Shown: positions 33,471 to 42,687, counted from the first letter of the stretch. The stretch is DNA of 49,394 bases from a bacterium (GCA_016290135.1 JAEESW010000015.1:1-49394); one strand, 5' to 3'. A program made the numbers and translations. Notes: a model not told the origin generated them from the letters alone.

Positions 33471-34287
33471 TCTTTTTTTCTTTTAAAGTCTCTTCCGACG
33501 GGAGGACCAGAATGAGTACTCCGATTGTGAAGGTGATTATCGCAACGAGCTGCGAAGTCGAAAGCATATTGTTGAAGAAGAGTCCGCGGTCGTCAGCCCT
33601 GAAAAATTCGATCATGAAGCGGAAAGTGCCGTACATCGTGAGCCAGAGTCCGATAAGTTCGCCGTCTTTTTTCTTGTGTTTGCGGAAGTAGAACCAGAGA
33701 ACGAGAAAGATCGATGAGGTCACGAATGTCGAGACCAGCTGCGTCGGCAGGACGGGGAGGGGAAGGTCTTTCAGATTGAGCAGGATATCTCTTGCAAACT
33801 GGTTTTTTGCGCTGAGCCCGTATCTTAAAAATATTTCTGCAAACGGTGAAGCCGATATCTCCCCGAAGCAGCAGCCGTTGAGATAGCAGGCGAATCTGCC
33901 GAGCCCGAGCCCGAAAGCAAGACCTAAAATGTAGCAGTCCAAGTATTTCATGAGCGGAGCTTTGTGCTTCGTGAACCACCATACTGCGGTCGGAAGTCCG
34001 AAAATGACTGTTCCGTAGAATGCAAGCCCGCCTTTCCACACTGCAAATATCGCGAGCGGTTTCTGGATGTAGATGTCAAGAAATCCGTCAAAAACGATGT
34101 GCATCGCTCTCGCACCCAAATAACCCATCGTTGTGGTTATAACGGCGCCCTGCAGAGCCATTTTTATATCGAGTTTGTTGCGTCTGATCTCCCACCATGT
34201 GAGAAAATTTCCGACTATGACGCAGATAATGACGACAAAATAAAATGAAGAAAAGGAAAAACCGCCTATCGACAGTGTAGGATGCAT
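33439..34287 (-). CDS. lgt: Prolipoprotein diacylglyceryl transferase
   Basis: 282 residues with seven hydrophobic segments. It transfers diacylglycerol from phosphatidylglycerol to the lipobox cysteine, the first step in lipoprotein maturation, in the inner membrane. 'GYLGARAMHIVFD', 'GGLAFYGTVIF', and the Lgt signature 'GRFACYLNGCCFGE' are present. The start overlaps the lspA stop as TAATG. With LspA it would process the four lipoproteins encoded in this window. Confidence 0.96.
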   Translation of the reverse strand: MHPTLSIGGFSFSSFYFVVIICVIVGNFLTWWEIRRNKLDIKMALQGAVITTTMGYLGARAMHIVFDGFLDIYIQKPLAIFAVWKGGLAFYGTVIFGLPTAVWWFTKHKAPLMKYLDCYILGLAFGLGLGRFACYLNGCCFGEISASPFAEIFLRYGLSAKNQFARDILLNLKDLPLPVLPTQLVSTFVTSSIFLVLWFYFRKHKKKDGELIGLWLTMYGTFRFMIEFFRADDRGLFFNNMLSTSQLVAIITFTIGVLILVLPSEETLKEKKNDDRTVQNSL

Positions 34288-34811
34288 TATTTTGCCTCTT
34301 TTTTCTCTTTTTGACGTTTCGGCTGCAGGAAAAGTATTTCGACCGCAAGCAGGATTATCGCGACGACGATGGCTACATCAGCGATGTTGAATGTCGGCCA
34401 GTGGTATATTTCGCCGGCATGCCAGTCGATGAAGTCGATGACGGCAAAACCTCTGAAAAAGCGGTCGTAAAGGTTGCCGAAAGCTCCTGCAATGATGAGC
34501 CCGTAAATGATTTTCATGAATCTTGTTTCGGCGTAAGCCAAGAGAAGATAGATCACCAAAAGTGTTATGATGGTCGAAAAACCCAGAAAAATCAGCTGTC
34601 TTACAGAATCAGGAAAATTCGCGCCGAGCCCCCACAAAGCCCCTTTGTTTTCGACATAAATGAAGTTCCAGCAGTTTTCGAAAACGACGATCCCCGGCTT
34701 TCCTTTAAGAGTCAAAGCCCAGTTCTTGGTGAAAAAATCGATAAGAAAGACGGGAAGGACCACAGTCAGAAGATATATCGAATTTTTCCAGTTTATTTTT
34801 GCAAGTTTCAT
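34287..34811 (-). CDS. lspA: Lipoprotein signal peptidase (signal peptidase II)
   Basis: 174 residues with four hydrophobic segments. It cleaves the signal peptide just before the lipidated cysteine. The catalytic aspartates lie in 'GAFGNLYDRFFRG' and 'TFNIADVAIVVA'. 'ENKGALWGLG' matches the conserved ENxGAxFG-type stretch. A CGGAG site precedes the ATG. First gene of the lspA-lgt-yigZ operon. Confidence 0.95.
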   Translation of the reverse strand: MKLAKINWKNSIYLLTVVLPVFLIDFFTKNWALTLKGKPGIVVFENCWNFIYVENKGALWGLGANFPDSVRQLIFLGFSTIITLLVIYLLLAYAETRFMKIIYGLIIAGAFGNLYDRFFRGFAVIDFIDWHAGEIYHWPTFNIADVAIVVAIILLAVEILFLQPKRQKEKKEAK

Positions 34812-34895
34812 AAGTTTCTCCGTTTCAAAAATGCCACACGGCTAAAAAACAGAGTAATATAATCGGATTTGAAGGTTATGCAAAAAAACATTTTT

Positions 34896-34923
34896 TTGAA
34901 AAAATGCGCCGTATGAGTAAAAT
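34896..34923 (+). promoter_or_regulatory. Promoter for the lipoprotein at 34948
   Basis: TTGAAA (34896-34901), 16 bases, TAAAAT (34918-34923), then AGGAGGTG and the ATG at 34948. The leader is very short. Confidence 0.6.
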
Positions 34924-34947
34924 TTACCGCTTTTAGGAGGTGTTGAT

Positions 34948-36483
34948 ATGAAAAAAAGCAGTTTTTTTATTTTTATTGTGTCTTTATTCTTTATTTCATG
35001 CTCCAACGGAGAGGAACCGCTTGTTCCGTGCGTGACTGTTTCAGACTGTCCTGACAGTTCATATTCCTGTTTCGACGGCTTCTGCGTCCATGCAGGTTCG
35101 GTCGTCGATCCTACTGATACTGACAGTGGAGATCCTTCCGGTGACACGCTTCCTGAAGGTGAGGTGAATGACGGCGGCGACACTTCCGACAACGGTGAAA
35201 ACGGCAGGGACGATGAAACGGATTCCGGACTGCCGGATCCTGTGACCGAAGATGACGATGATGTCCTGCAGGATACTGACACTGTTGAAGAAAACGATGA
35301 TGACATTCCCGCCGCTGATGACGAAAAGAGCGACGAAGACGGCGTCGAGGGCGAAGATGCCGATTCCGGGAATAACGGTGATAATGACAATGATACCGGC
35401 AATGATACCGATGCCGATGCCGATGATGATGTTGACAATGATGCCGATGCCGATAATGATACGGATACCGAAGTGGAACTTCCGACTGAACTGTCAGCCT
35501 GCGCTGCTGCGATAGCTGCACTTCCTCACGGCGGAAAATACGACTGGGATGACGGCACGACTCAGGGATTTTCGACCAATACATACTGGAATCTTGTCGG
35601 ATCCTCGGTCCTTCCGGCAAGAAGCGGCTCTTACAGTTTCGGAGCATACTCCGCAAATAAAGGTTATTCTCAAAATATGGATTACACTTCGGCTTTGGGA
35701 CCTGCAGATCTTTCTGCCTGCAAAACCTGCATGGTAAAGGCGGCATTCTATGCAAAAGGCAAAAATTATTCTTCCAGCTGTACAACGTCAAACCGCACTT
35801 TTATCCATCCGACCTGTAACGGTGAAGGTGCCGTAACAGCGACCAACGCTACCGGCGTTCCTTGGAATCAGATTCCGTCATCACCGTGGGTATCGACTAA
35901 AGAGGATTCAGGCGCAGAGTTTATAACATACGCTACAGGTTGCCGCTATTCGGATCAAGCTTGGGTAGATGAATATCATAACAAACCTTTGATGTGGACG
36001 ATTCCTGATACCTGTATGACGGACGAGTTCGTTTTCGGTCTGAGATTCAGAAGTGACAGTTCAGTCGAAGGGCACGGTCTTGTCGTTGACGATCTGACGA
36101 TATACGCTACGACCAAAAACAAGCCGAAAGGTGAATTCGAATCGGCTGAAAACGGAAAAATCACAGGCTGGGCCTGCGATCCCGATGCATATCCGGAAAA
36201 AGTTCCAGTCAAAGTCAGATACTACAAAAACAAAGACGAATCAGTCGTAGCGGCTGAACGCAGTATCGATGCTGAAATAGAAAGGACCGGTCTTACGCAG
36301 TGCGACGGAACATACGACCACGGTTTCGAGATCCCGCTTGATGCGGAACTTGCCGTGATCCTTGGCATCGGAACTCACAGCGCGGCCGTTTTTGCCGGCG
36401 ATCTTCCGGCAGAGTGCGCCGGAGCTTATGAACTGATAGGCAAAAAAGAGTTTGAAATAACCAGTCTTGATCCCAAAAAATAA
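34948..36483 (+). CDS. Lipoprotein with long acidic linker and GWACDPD-type C-terminal domain
   Basis: 511 residues. The signal MKKSSFFIFIVSLFFISC ends in a lipobox, followed by a small Cys motif ('CVTVSDCPDSSYSCFDGFC'). Residues about 52-180 are Asp/Glu/Asn-rich linker. Residues about 185-395 may be a carbohydrate-binding-like beta domain ('GGKYDWDDGTTQGFS', 'HGLVVDDLTIYA'). The C-terminus 'GKITGWACDPDAYPEKVPVK' through 'DHGFEIPLDAELA' resembles a domain I associate with Myxococcota surface proteins. No catalytic residues are apparent. It is a likely surface protein of unknown ligand. Confidence 0.8.
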   Translation: MKKSSFFIFIVSLFFISCSNGEEPLVPCVTVSDCPDSSYSCFDGFCVHAGSVVDPTDTDSGDPSGDTLPEGEVNDGGDTSDNGENGRDDETDSGLPDPVTEDDDDVLQDTDTVEENDDDIPAADDEKSDEDGVEGEDADSGNNGDNDNDTGNDTDADADDDVDNDADADNDTDTEVELPTELSACAAAIAALPHGGKYDWDDGTTQGFSTNTYWNLVGSSVLPARSGSYSFGAYSANKGYSQNMDYTSALGPADLSACKTCMVKAAFYAKGKNYSSSCTTSNRTFIHPTCNGEGAVTATNATGVPWNQIPSSPWVSTKEDSGAEFITYATGCRYSDQAWVDEYHNKPLMWTIPDTCMTDEFVFGLRFRSDSSVEGHGLVVDDLTIYATTKNKPKGEFESAENGKITGWACDPDAYPEKVPVKVRYYKNKDESVVAAERSIDAEIERTGLTQCDGTYDHGFEIPLDAELAVILGIGTHSAAVFAGDLPAECAGAYELIGKKEFEITSLDPKK

Positions 36484-36502
36484 TAATTTCAAGGAGTTAA
36501 AA

Positions 36503-36853
36503 ATGTGTGACTGTATTTTCTGCAAAATCGTAAAAGGCGACATTCCTTCGCCGCGTCTTTATGAAGACGAAAATTTCATCGTTATCCGCGACATCAACCC
36601 GCTCTGCAAAGTTCACGATCTTATAATCACGAAAAAACACATCAAATCGGTGAACGAGATCGAAAAGGATGACGAAAAGATATTCGCGTCGCTTTTCACG
36701 GTCGCAAAAAAGATCGCTGCTATGGAAAACATGGCTGAAAGCGGCTACCGCGTTGTCGTAAATTCCGGCAAAGATTCAGGGCAGGCCGTTCCGCATTTCC
36801 ATGCTCACGTTCTGGGCGGAGAAGACCTCAAAGGCAAACTTCAGGGAATGTGA
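36503..36853 (+). CDS. HIT-family nucleotide hydrolase
   Basis: 116 residues. 'CIFCKIVKGDIPSPRLYEDE' is the zinc-type N-terminus of HinT-like proteins. 'HFHAHVLGG' holds the catalytic histidine triad. HinT-like enzymes hydrolyse adenosine phosphoramidates. ATG 36503 follows AAGGAG. The gene overlaps the next one by four bases if that starts at GTG 36850. Confidence 0.94.
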   Translation: MCDCIFCKIVKGDIPSPRLYEDENFIVIRDINPLCKVHDLIITKKHIKSVNEIEKDDEKIFASLFTVAKKIAAMENMAESGYRVVVNSGKDSGQAVPHFHAHVLGGEDLKGKLQGM

Positions 36854-37554
36854 TCCTGAAAATGGATATTTTTCTGATCGGGAAGGGGAACGTCGGGACC
36901 GCTCTCTCTAATTTCCTGCAAATACGCGGAATCAATTATGAAATTCTTGAAAAAGTGCCGGAAGACAAGATCGGGATGATCTTCCTGGCAGTCTCCGATT
37001 CTGCAGTAAAGCCTCTTCTGGAAGAAACTCTGAGGAAAAATCCTGGAATTTTCGCAGTTCATTTTTCGGCGGCGACGCAATTTGAAGACAAGCGCGTTTT
37101 TCTGCTTCATCCTTATTCTTCGATAAATAAGGGAAGTAAGTTGGATCAAATACTTTTTACACTTTGGGGCACGCATGATCCCGATTTTGAAGAGATGCTG
37201 AAAAAGGCGGGGCTTGATTTTGTCTATTGCGGTAAAAATCCTGACCGGCTTTATCACGCATCGGCTGTAATTAGCGGAAATTTCACGCAGTTTTTTGCAA
37301 TTCATGCTTTAAAGTTTCTCCAGTCATCCGGTCTTTCAAAAGATGTCGCCGAAAGACTCGTCCGTCAGCTCGTCAACTCTTCGCTCGACAACATTTTCCG
37401 CAACGGGAAAAACGGTCTGACAGGCCCGGCTGTCCGCGGCGAAAAGGAACTCCTGTTCAAAGAATACAGTGCTTTGTCAAAGGAAGATCCCGCGCTTGCC
37501 GCACTTTTCAAAACCGTGAACGAAACTATTTCCGATTCATTGCCGAGGTCTTGA
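36850..37554 (+). CDS. Rossmann-like/DUF2520 protein
   Basis: 234 residues. 'MDIFLIGKGNVGTALSNFLQ' is a dinucleotide-binding N-terminus of the F420/NADP oxidoreductase-like (Rossmann_like) type. The C-terminal half ('YHASAVISGNFTQFFAIHAL', 'NGLTGPAVRGE') matches the DUF2520 helical domain. Such proteins are thought to be NAD(P)-dependent reductases, sometimes linked to pantothenate synthesis, but the substrate is unproven. Start is uncertain: GTG 36850 or ATG 36862, neither with a well-placed ribosome site, so coupling to the HIT gene is likely. Confidence 0.82.
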   Translation: MILKMDIFLIGKGNVGTALSNFLQIRGINYEILEKVPEDKIGMIFLAVSDSAVKPLLEETLRKNPGIFAVHFSAATQFEDKRVFLLHPYSSINKGSKLDQILFTLWGTHDPDFEEMLKKAGLDFVYCGKNPDRLYHASAVISGNFTQFFAIHALKFLQSSGLSKDVAERLVRQLVNSSLDNIFRNGKNGLTGPAVRGEKELLFKEYSALSKEDPALAALFKTVNETISDSLPRS

Positions 37555-37570
37555 AACTCAAACGCAAAAC

Positions 37571-37598
37571 TTGAAAAAAATATGACCCTGACTAATCT
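37571..37598 (+). promoter_or_regulatory. Promoter for pyrH-frr
   Basis: TTGAAA (37571-37576), 16 bases, TAATCT (37593-37598), about 27 bases upstream of the pyrH start. Confidence 0.5.
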
Positions 37599-37624
37599 TT
37601 TGTGACTTTTTTACGGAGGAGCCG

Positions 37625-38335
37625 ATGTCATACAGAAGAATTTTGCTCAAAGTGAGCGGCGAAGCGATGCTTGCCAAAGACGGAAGGCCGATCGATCAGG
37701 ATTTTCTCTCATACCTTTCAAACGAGATAAAGCCGGTTGTCGAAGCAGGTGTCCAGGTGGCGATAGTTGTCGGCGGAGGCAACATTTTCAGAGGCCTTTC
37801 GGCAAACACCGAAAGCGGGCTTGACCGCGTGACGGGCGACAACATGGGAATGCTCGCCACGATGATAAACTCTCTCGCGCTCAAAGCGGCGTTCGAGGCA
37901 CACGGAATGCCGACAACGGTGATGTCAGCGATAGAGATCAACAAAGTCGCCGAATATTTTGTCCGCGAAAATGCCGTCAAACACCTTGAAGCTGGCAGGA
38001 TCGTGGTTTTCGGCGCGGGAACAGGAAACCCGTTCTTTACGACCGACACGGCATCTGCTCTGAGAGCTGTGGAAATAGGCGCCGACCTCCTGGTCAAAGC
38101 GACTAAAGTCGACGGACTTTACGACAAAGACCCGAAAAAATTCACCGATGCAGTGTTCATAAAACAGACGACTTATCAGGATGCTCTCTCCAGAAAACTC
38201 AAAGTCATGGATATGACCGCGATAACTCTCTGCGAAGAGAACAAATTGCCGGTAAAGATCATAAATATTTTTGAAAAAGGCAATATTTTCAAGGCTTTGA
38301 CAAGCGATGAAGTTGGTAGTTTAGTTACATATTAG
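37625..38335 (+). CDS. pyrH: UMP kinase
   Basis: 236 residues. Phosphorylates UMP to UDP; bacterial hexameric amino-acid-kinase fold. 'RILLKVSGEAML', 'VAIVVGGGNIFRG', 'DNMGMLATMINSLALKAAFE' and 'FGAGTGNPFFTTDTASALRA' with 'GLYDKDPKK' are all diagnostic. CGGAGGAGCCG precedes the ATG. The stop runs into the frr ribosome site, the classic pyrH-frr order. Confidence 0.97.
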   Translation: MSYRRILLKVSGEAMLAKDGRPIDQDFLSYLSNEIKPVVEAGVQVAIVVGGGNIFRGLSANTESGLDRVTGDNMGMLATMINSLALKAAFEAHGMPTTVMSAIEINKVAEYFVRENAVKHLEAGRIVVFGAGTGNPFFTTDTASALRAVEIGADLLVKATKVDGLYDKDPKKFTDAVFIKQTTYQDALSRKLKVMDMTAITLCEENKLPVKIINIFEKGNIFKALTSDEVGSLVTY

Positions 38336-38346
38336 TGGAGAAAAAG

Positions 38347-38910
38347 ATGTTTGAACAGAAAACTTTTTTTGACAATTTAAAGTCAAATTACGACAAATCG
38401 ATCGATTCCTACAAAAACGAGATCGGACAGTACAGAACGGGAAAGGCTTCCCCGAAACTGCTCGACAGTATTTTTGTTGACTACTACGGAACAAAAACCC
38501 CGCTCAACCAGATGGCTTCGGTCACGACTCCCGATGCAAGGCTCATCGTCGTCCAGCCGTATGACCGCTCGGCTCTGAAAGGGATCGAAACAGCGATCAG
38601 AAACGCAAACATCGGCTTCAACCCGAGCAATGACGGCATCGTCGTAAAAGTTCCGGTTCCCGCTCTCACGCAGGAAAGAAGAAAAGAACTCGTAAAACAG
38701 CTGAGCCAGCTTTCTGAGAAGTTCAAAGTAAGTCTCAGAAACATCCGCCGCGATGCGCTTGATGAGATAAAACGCGCTCAGAAAGACAAAGAGATCACCG
38801 AAGACGACGAAAAGAAATTCACCGACAAGATCCAGAAAGACCTCAACGACTATATCAAAAAACTCGAAGACATCACCAAAGCGAAAGAGAAAGAGATCCT
38901 CGAAGGATAA
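38347..38910 (+). CDS. frr: Ribosome recycling factor
   Basis: 187 residues, the standard length. With EF-G it splits the post-termination ribosome. 'RTGKASPKLLDSIFVDYYG', 'PLNQMASVTTPDARLIVVQP' and 'SLRNIRRDALDEIKRAQKDK' are typical. ATG 38347 has GGAG seven bases upstream, overlapping the pyrH stop; a GTG at 38335 is less likely. Confidence 0.97.
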   Translation: MFEQKTFFDNLKSNYDKSIDSYKNEIGQYRTGKASPKLLDSIFVDYYGTKTPLNQMASVTTPDARLIVVQPYDRSALKGIETAIRNANIGFNPSNDGIVVKVPVPALTQERRKELVKQLSQLSEKFKVSLRNIRRDALDEIKRAQKDKEITEDDEKKFTDKIQKDLNDYIKKLEDITKAKEKEILEG

Positions 38911-38955
38911 CTTGATCCTGTAAATTTGATAAAAAACTGAAGTGCCGGGCTGTGA

Positions 38956-38972
38956 CCGCCCGCGCTCCGACA
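38956..38972. repeat. Dispersed GC-rich element, copy 2
   Basis: CCGCCCGCGCTCCGACA, identical to 7350-7366, ending one base before the stop codon of the PotD-like fragment. Confidence 0.7.
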
Positions 38973-39266
38973 CTATCTTCTCTTCATAATCGCGACGACT
39001 ATGAAAACGAGGAAGGTGAGGACTACGATGATGACGGGAATTACCATCGACATTCCCGATGAGGAGACTTTTACTTCGTCCCACATGTCGTTGAGGCGGC
39101 GCATTTCGGTGTCGTCAAAGTATTTCATGATGGCACATCTGGAAACGATGTCTTCGGTCGGATACTGAGCGGAGCACTGTCTTCCGATTACGTCGGTGAT
39201 GACGGTGAAATCCATGTTGGCCTTAGCGTTTTCGGGCTGTGCGAGGAAGTTGATGAACTCCTGAAA
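38973..39266 (-). pseudogene. PotD-like polyamine-binding protein, C-terminal stump
   Basis: On the minus strand the frame reads 'QEFINFLAQPENAKANMDF', then 'SAQYPTEDIVSRCAIMKYF' and 'EMRRLNDMWDEVKVSS', the C-terminal end of spermidine/putrescine-binding ABC transporter proteins. It then has a hydrophobic anchor ('MSMVIPVIIVVLTFLVFIVV') and a basic tail, an unusual extra for this family. Similarity stops at about 39266 and a TGA lies in frame at 39278-39276. The missing 5' part (about 300 codons) was cut away where the AT-rich island begins. Confidence 0.72.
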
Positions 39267-39426
39267 AATTTGTATTCATAGATTTCTTCAGTGATTATTT
39301 GCGTTAAATCGGTGCTTTAACTTGCATTTTTCAGGGAAATAAGGCAAAAAGATTCGGGAAAAAGAGATGTCTTTCTATGGTGCTTGCATCAGTTTGTAAG
39401 ATAGATTTGGTCTTAAGGGGAGAACA

Positions 39427-42400
39427 ATGTCGGGACAACTGATTACGAATGATCAAAATCTTTTGATTGATAAAATGCGGAATGTGATTCCGAGCTCTAA
39501 ATTTATCTATGTTTTGGTTGGATATTTCTATTTCAGCGGTTTCTGCGAGCTTTCAAAAGATATAAAAGATAAAAAAATGAAAATTCTCGTAGGAATGGAC
39601 ATTGATAAAATAATCAGCGGAAAACTAAAAGAGACAGCATTTGTCGAAAAATTTGATGAAGAGAGGAGTGATTATGAAATAAGAAAAGATTATTACGAAA
39701 AACTCACTCTTCTTATCAATGAAACGGATAATTTCGACAATAGTCAACAGGAAGGAAACCTGAAATTGTTTCTTGATAAAATCAAAGACGGTTCTTTGGA
39801 AATAAAGAAAACCAGAGAGCCTAACCATGCAAAAATGTATGTTTTTGAATATGATGAAAAACATAATGAAAACGGAGACTTGTTAGGAACGGTTGTCACT
39901 GGTTCAAGTAATTTTTCATACAGTGGTCTTGCCGGGAGGCATGAAATAAATGTCATGTTTAAAGACAATCGAGACTTTCAAGAGGCAAAAGATTTATTCA
40001 ACAAGCTTTGGGAAAACTCTGTGGATATTGTCAGCGAATATAATAAAGAGGACTTTTTTACAGAAGTTCAGAAAAAAATTTGGGTTGACAATGTGCCGAA
40101 TCCTATATTGCTTTGGATAAGGGCTTTATCAGAATATTTTTCCGTAAAAAATGATAAATCGGTAAAATTTCCGAATGATATAAACAAGAAATTTGCTAAT
40201 TTAAAATATCAGACTGATGCAATTCAGCAGGCTCTTGCGACTATAAAACGACATAACGGCGTAATAATTGCCGATGTTGTAGGTCTCGGAAAATCAATAA
40301 TTGCCTCAGCATTAGCCTACAATCTGCAACTTCCGACAATAATTATTGCTCCACCGCATCTTAAAGACCAGTGGGAAGGATACAGATATAAATTCAAATA
40401 TAATGCCCGTGTTTTCAGTAGCGGTAAAATTGAGGATGCTTTAACTGATTTCAATTTTGATGAAGAATATCTCATCATTGTTGATGAAGCTGCAAGGTAC
40501 AGGAATCCGGAAACAAAAGACTATGCAAATCTTCACAAACTGTGCCAAGGCAATAAAGTCGCTTTGCTGACTGCTACCCCTTTCAACAATAATCCTGAAG
40601 ATGTTTTTGCTCTTATCCAACTTTTTCAGATTCCTGCAAAATCGACAATAAGAACTGTTCAGAATCTATCATCTGCTTTCAGGGAACTTATTAAAGAGTA
40701 TAAAATTCTTCAAAAATCGAACCGTAGCAATAAGCTCAAGAAACCTGAACTTGAAGAACAAATCCATGAAATTGCCGTAAAAATCAGAGAATTGATATTT
40801 CCGGTAATTATCAGAAGAACAAGAATAGACTTGGATATCATTGAAGAATACAAAGAAGATCTGCAAGGTCAGGGTATATTTTTCCCAAAGGTTCATGATC
40901 CTCAGGCGAAAACTTATGAATTAGGAACACTTGCGCCGCTTTATGAAGCAACCACGGAAAAGATTTATTCAAAAAAAGATGATCTTAAAAACAACAAAGA
41001 ATGTTTCAGCGGAGCAAGATACAGACCTTTGTCTTATCTCAAACCGGAAGCCCGGGAAAGAATGAAAAAAGAAATGACCGCGGCAGAATCAAGAGATTTG
41101 GATTACTTGATAGAAGGTCAGAAAAATATTGCCGGATTTATGAGAACTCTTCTTGTCAGAAGATTTGAAAGTTCGCTCGACGCTTTCAAAAAAACTGTCG
41201 ATTCAATTCTTAAAGCATCTGAAGATATAAAAAAATGGTTTGATCAAGGTCAAATTCCAATAAGAAAAAAAGGCAATGTGATAGATGTCGATTCTTTGCT
41301 TACGGACGTTAACGGCGAAGAACTTGAAATGTTTTCCGAAGAAGTCAACGAGCGTCTTGAGAATCTGAAAGAAAAAGGTTATCAGTTCTTTCTGAGCGAA
41401 GATTTAAACGATGATTTTCTCAAAGATATAGAGAGAGATATTAAAATTCTTAAAGGAATCCGTTCCGATTGGGAAAAGGTAACTTTTGACCCCAAACTTG
41501 AAGCATTTTCCGAAATTTTAAAATCGGAAATTCACAACGATCCTAACAGAAAAATCATTGTGTTTTCAGAATTCGCCGATACCGCGAATTATTTGTTCGA
41601 GAAGCTGAAATTCGGTTTGCGTGTAATGAAATACACTTCCGCAGATGCAACAAAAGGGATAAAAAGGAACATCGAGCGAAATTTTGATGCCGGTCTGGAA
41701 GAGAATGAACAGTTAAACGATTTTGATATTCTCATTGCTACGGATGCGATATCTGAAGGCTACAACCTGCATCGCGCTGGAACAATTTTCAATTACGACA
41801 TTCCTTACAATCCGACACGTGTTATTCAGCGTATCGGGCGTATAAACCGAATAAACAAAAAAATGTTTGATGAACTTAAGATTTATAATTATTTCCCGAC
41901 TGAAAAAGGAGAAAAAGAAACCGGAATTAAGACGATATCAACTTTTAAAATGGCAATGATTCATGCTTTGATTGGAGAAGATGCAAAAATTCTTACCGAT
42001 GACGAAGCTATAAACAAACATTTTGCAGAACAACTTCGCAAAGAAAAGCAGCTTCAGGAGGAAGAGTCATGGGATGCAAAATACAGGCAACATCTTAATT
42101 TGATTCAAAAAAAACATCCTGAATTGTATGAGGCCGCTTTGTCGCTTCCGTTTAGAAGCAGAGTTAAGAGAACAAAACCGTCATGGCGATCCGGAGTTCT
42201 TGTTTTTGGTAAGAAAGGGGAAGAATGCGCATTTAAATTTGCCGAATCAGACGGAACTATTGAAGATATCAAGGTAGAGGAAGCCTTCAGACTTATGGAG
42301 GCTGATGTTTCCGAAAAAGGAATGAGTGTTTCATCAAGTTTTGACTGGCTTTATCAGAATGTAAAAAAGAACCTGTTTGTCTATCCTTCGAATTCCAAAG

Positions 42401-42687
42401 GAGACAGGACACAAACGGAAACTACAGATAAAATAAGGGGCCTGATCAAAACCAATCCGGATAAAAAAGAATATCTTAAAGAGCTTCTTTATGCCGTATC
42501 TGATTTAAAAGTTATTGCGGGAGATAACATGAAAATGATAAGGAACATTGATTCCGATAAAGAGAGAGAAGGAATTGCTGAAATAGAGAAGGAAATACCT
42601 TTTGATTATTTAGAAAAAATCAGAAGAAGATCCCGCGCTATTGATGGCGGCGAAGAAAGTATAATTCTTGCAGAAGAGTTGAATTAA
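39427..42687 (+). CDS. PLD-like nuclease / SNF2-family helicase of a restriction or defence system
   Basis: 1086 residues. Residues about 1-210 form a phospholipase-D-like nuclease domain with 'NHAKMYVF' (H134, K136) and 'GSSNFS' (159-164), the HxK...GSxN pattern. Residues about 260-960 are a superfamily 2 SNF2-type motor: 'IADVVGLGKSIIA' (K289), Walker B as 'IIVDEAARYRN' (D353, E354), 'LLTATPFNN', and the C-terminal 'YTSADATKG', 'ATDAISEGYNLH' and 'RVIQRIGRINRI'. It would move along DNA and cut by the PLD domain. The GGGGAG site precedes the ATG. It is followed after 11 bases by the methyltransferase gene. AT-rich compared with the core genes. Confidence 0.87.
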   Translation: MSGQLITNDQNLLIDKMRNVIPSSKFIYVLVGYFYFSGFCELSKDIKDKKMKILVGMDIDKIISGKLKETAFVEKFDEERSDYEIRKDYYEKLTLLINETDNFDNSQQEGNLKLFLDKIKDGSLEIKKTREPNHAKMYVFEYDEKHNENGDLLGTVVTGSSNFSYSGLAGRHEINVMFKDNRDFQEAKDLFNKLWENSVDIVSEYNKEDFFTEVQKKIWVDNVPNPILLWIRALSEYFSVKNDKSVKFPNDINKKFANLKYQTDAIQQALATIKRHNGVIIADVVGLGKSIIASALAYNLQLPTIIIAPPHLKDQWEGYRYKFKYNARVFSSGKIEDALTDFNFDEEYLIIVDEAARYRNPETKDYANLHKLCQGNKVALLTATPFNNNPEDVFALIQLFQIPAKSTIRTVQNLSSAFRELIKEYKILQKSNRSNKLKKPELEEQIHEIAVKIRELIFPVIIRRTRIDLDIIEEYKEDLQGQGIFFPKVHDPQAKTYELGTLAPLYEATTEKIYSKKDDLKNNKECFSGARYRPLSYLKPEARERMKKEMTAAESRDLDYLIEGQKNIAGFMRTLLVRRFESSLDAFKKTVDSILKASEDIKKWFDQGQIPIRKKGNVIDVDSLLTDVNGEELEMFSEEVNERLENLKEKGYQFFLSEDLNDDFLKDIERDIKILKGIRSDWEKVTFDPKLEAFSEILKSEIHNDPNRKIIVFSEFADTANYLFEKLKFGLRVMKYTSADATKGIKRNIERNFDAGLEENEQLNDFDILIATDAISEGYNLHRAGTIFNYDIPYNPTRVIQRIGRINRINKKMFDELKIYNYFPTEKGEKETGIKTISTFKMAMIHALIGEDAKILTDDEAINKHFAEQLRKEKQLQEEESWDAKYRQHLNLIQKKHPELYEAALSLPFRSRVKRTKPSWRSGVLVFGKKGEECAFKFAESDGTIEDIKVEEAFRLMEADVSEKGMSVSSSFDWLYQNVKKNLFVYPSNSKGDRTQTETTDKIRGLIKTNPDKKEYLKELLYAVSDLKVIAGDNMKMIRNIDSDKEREGIAEIEKEIPFDYLEKIRRRSRAIDGGEESIILAEELN

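Noticed and set aside
34842-35438. Minus-strand Ser-rich open frame
   Set aside because: It is the complement of the Asp-rich linker of the plus-strand lipoprotein at 34948.
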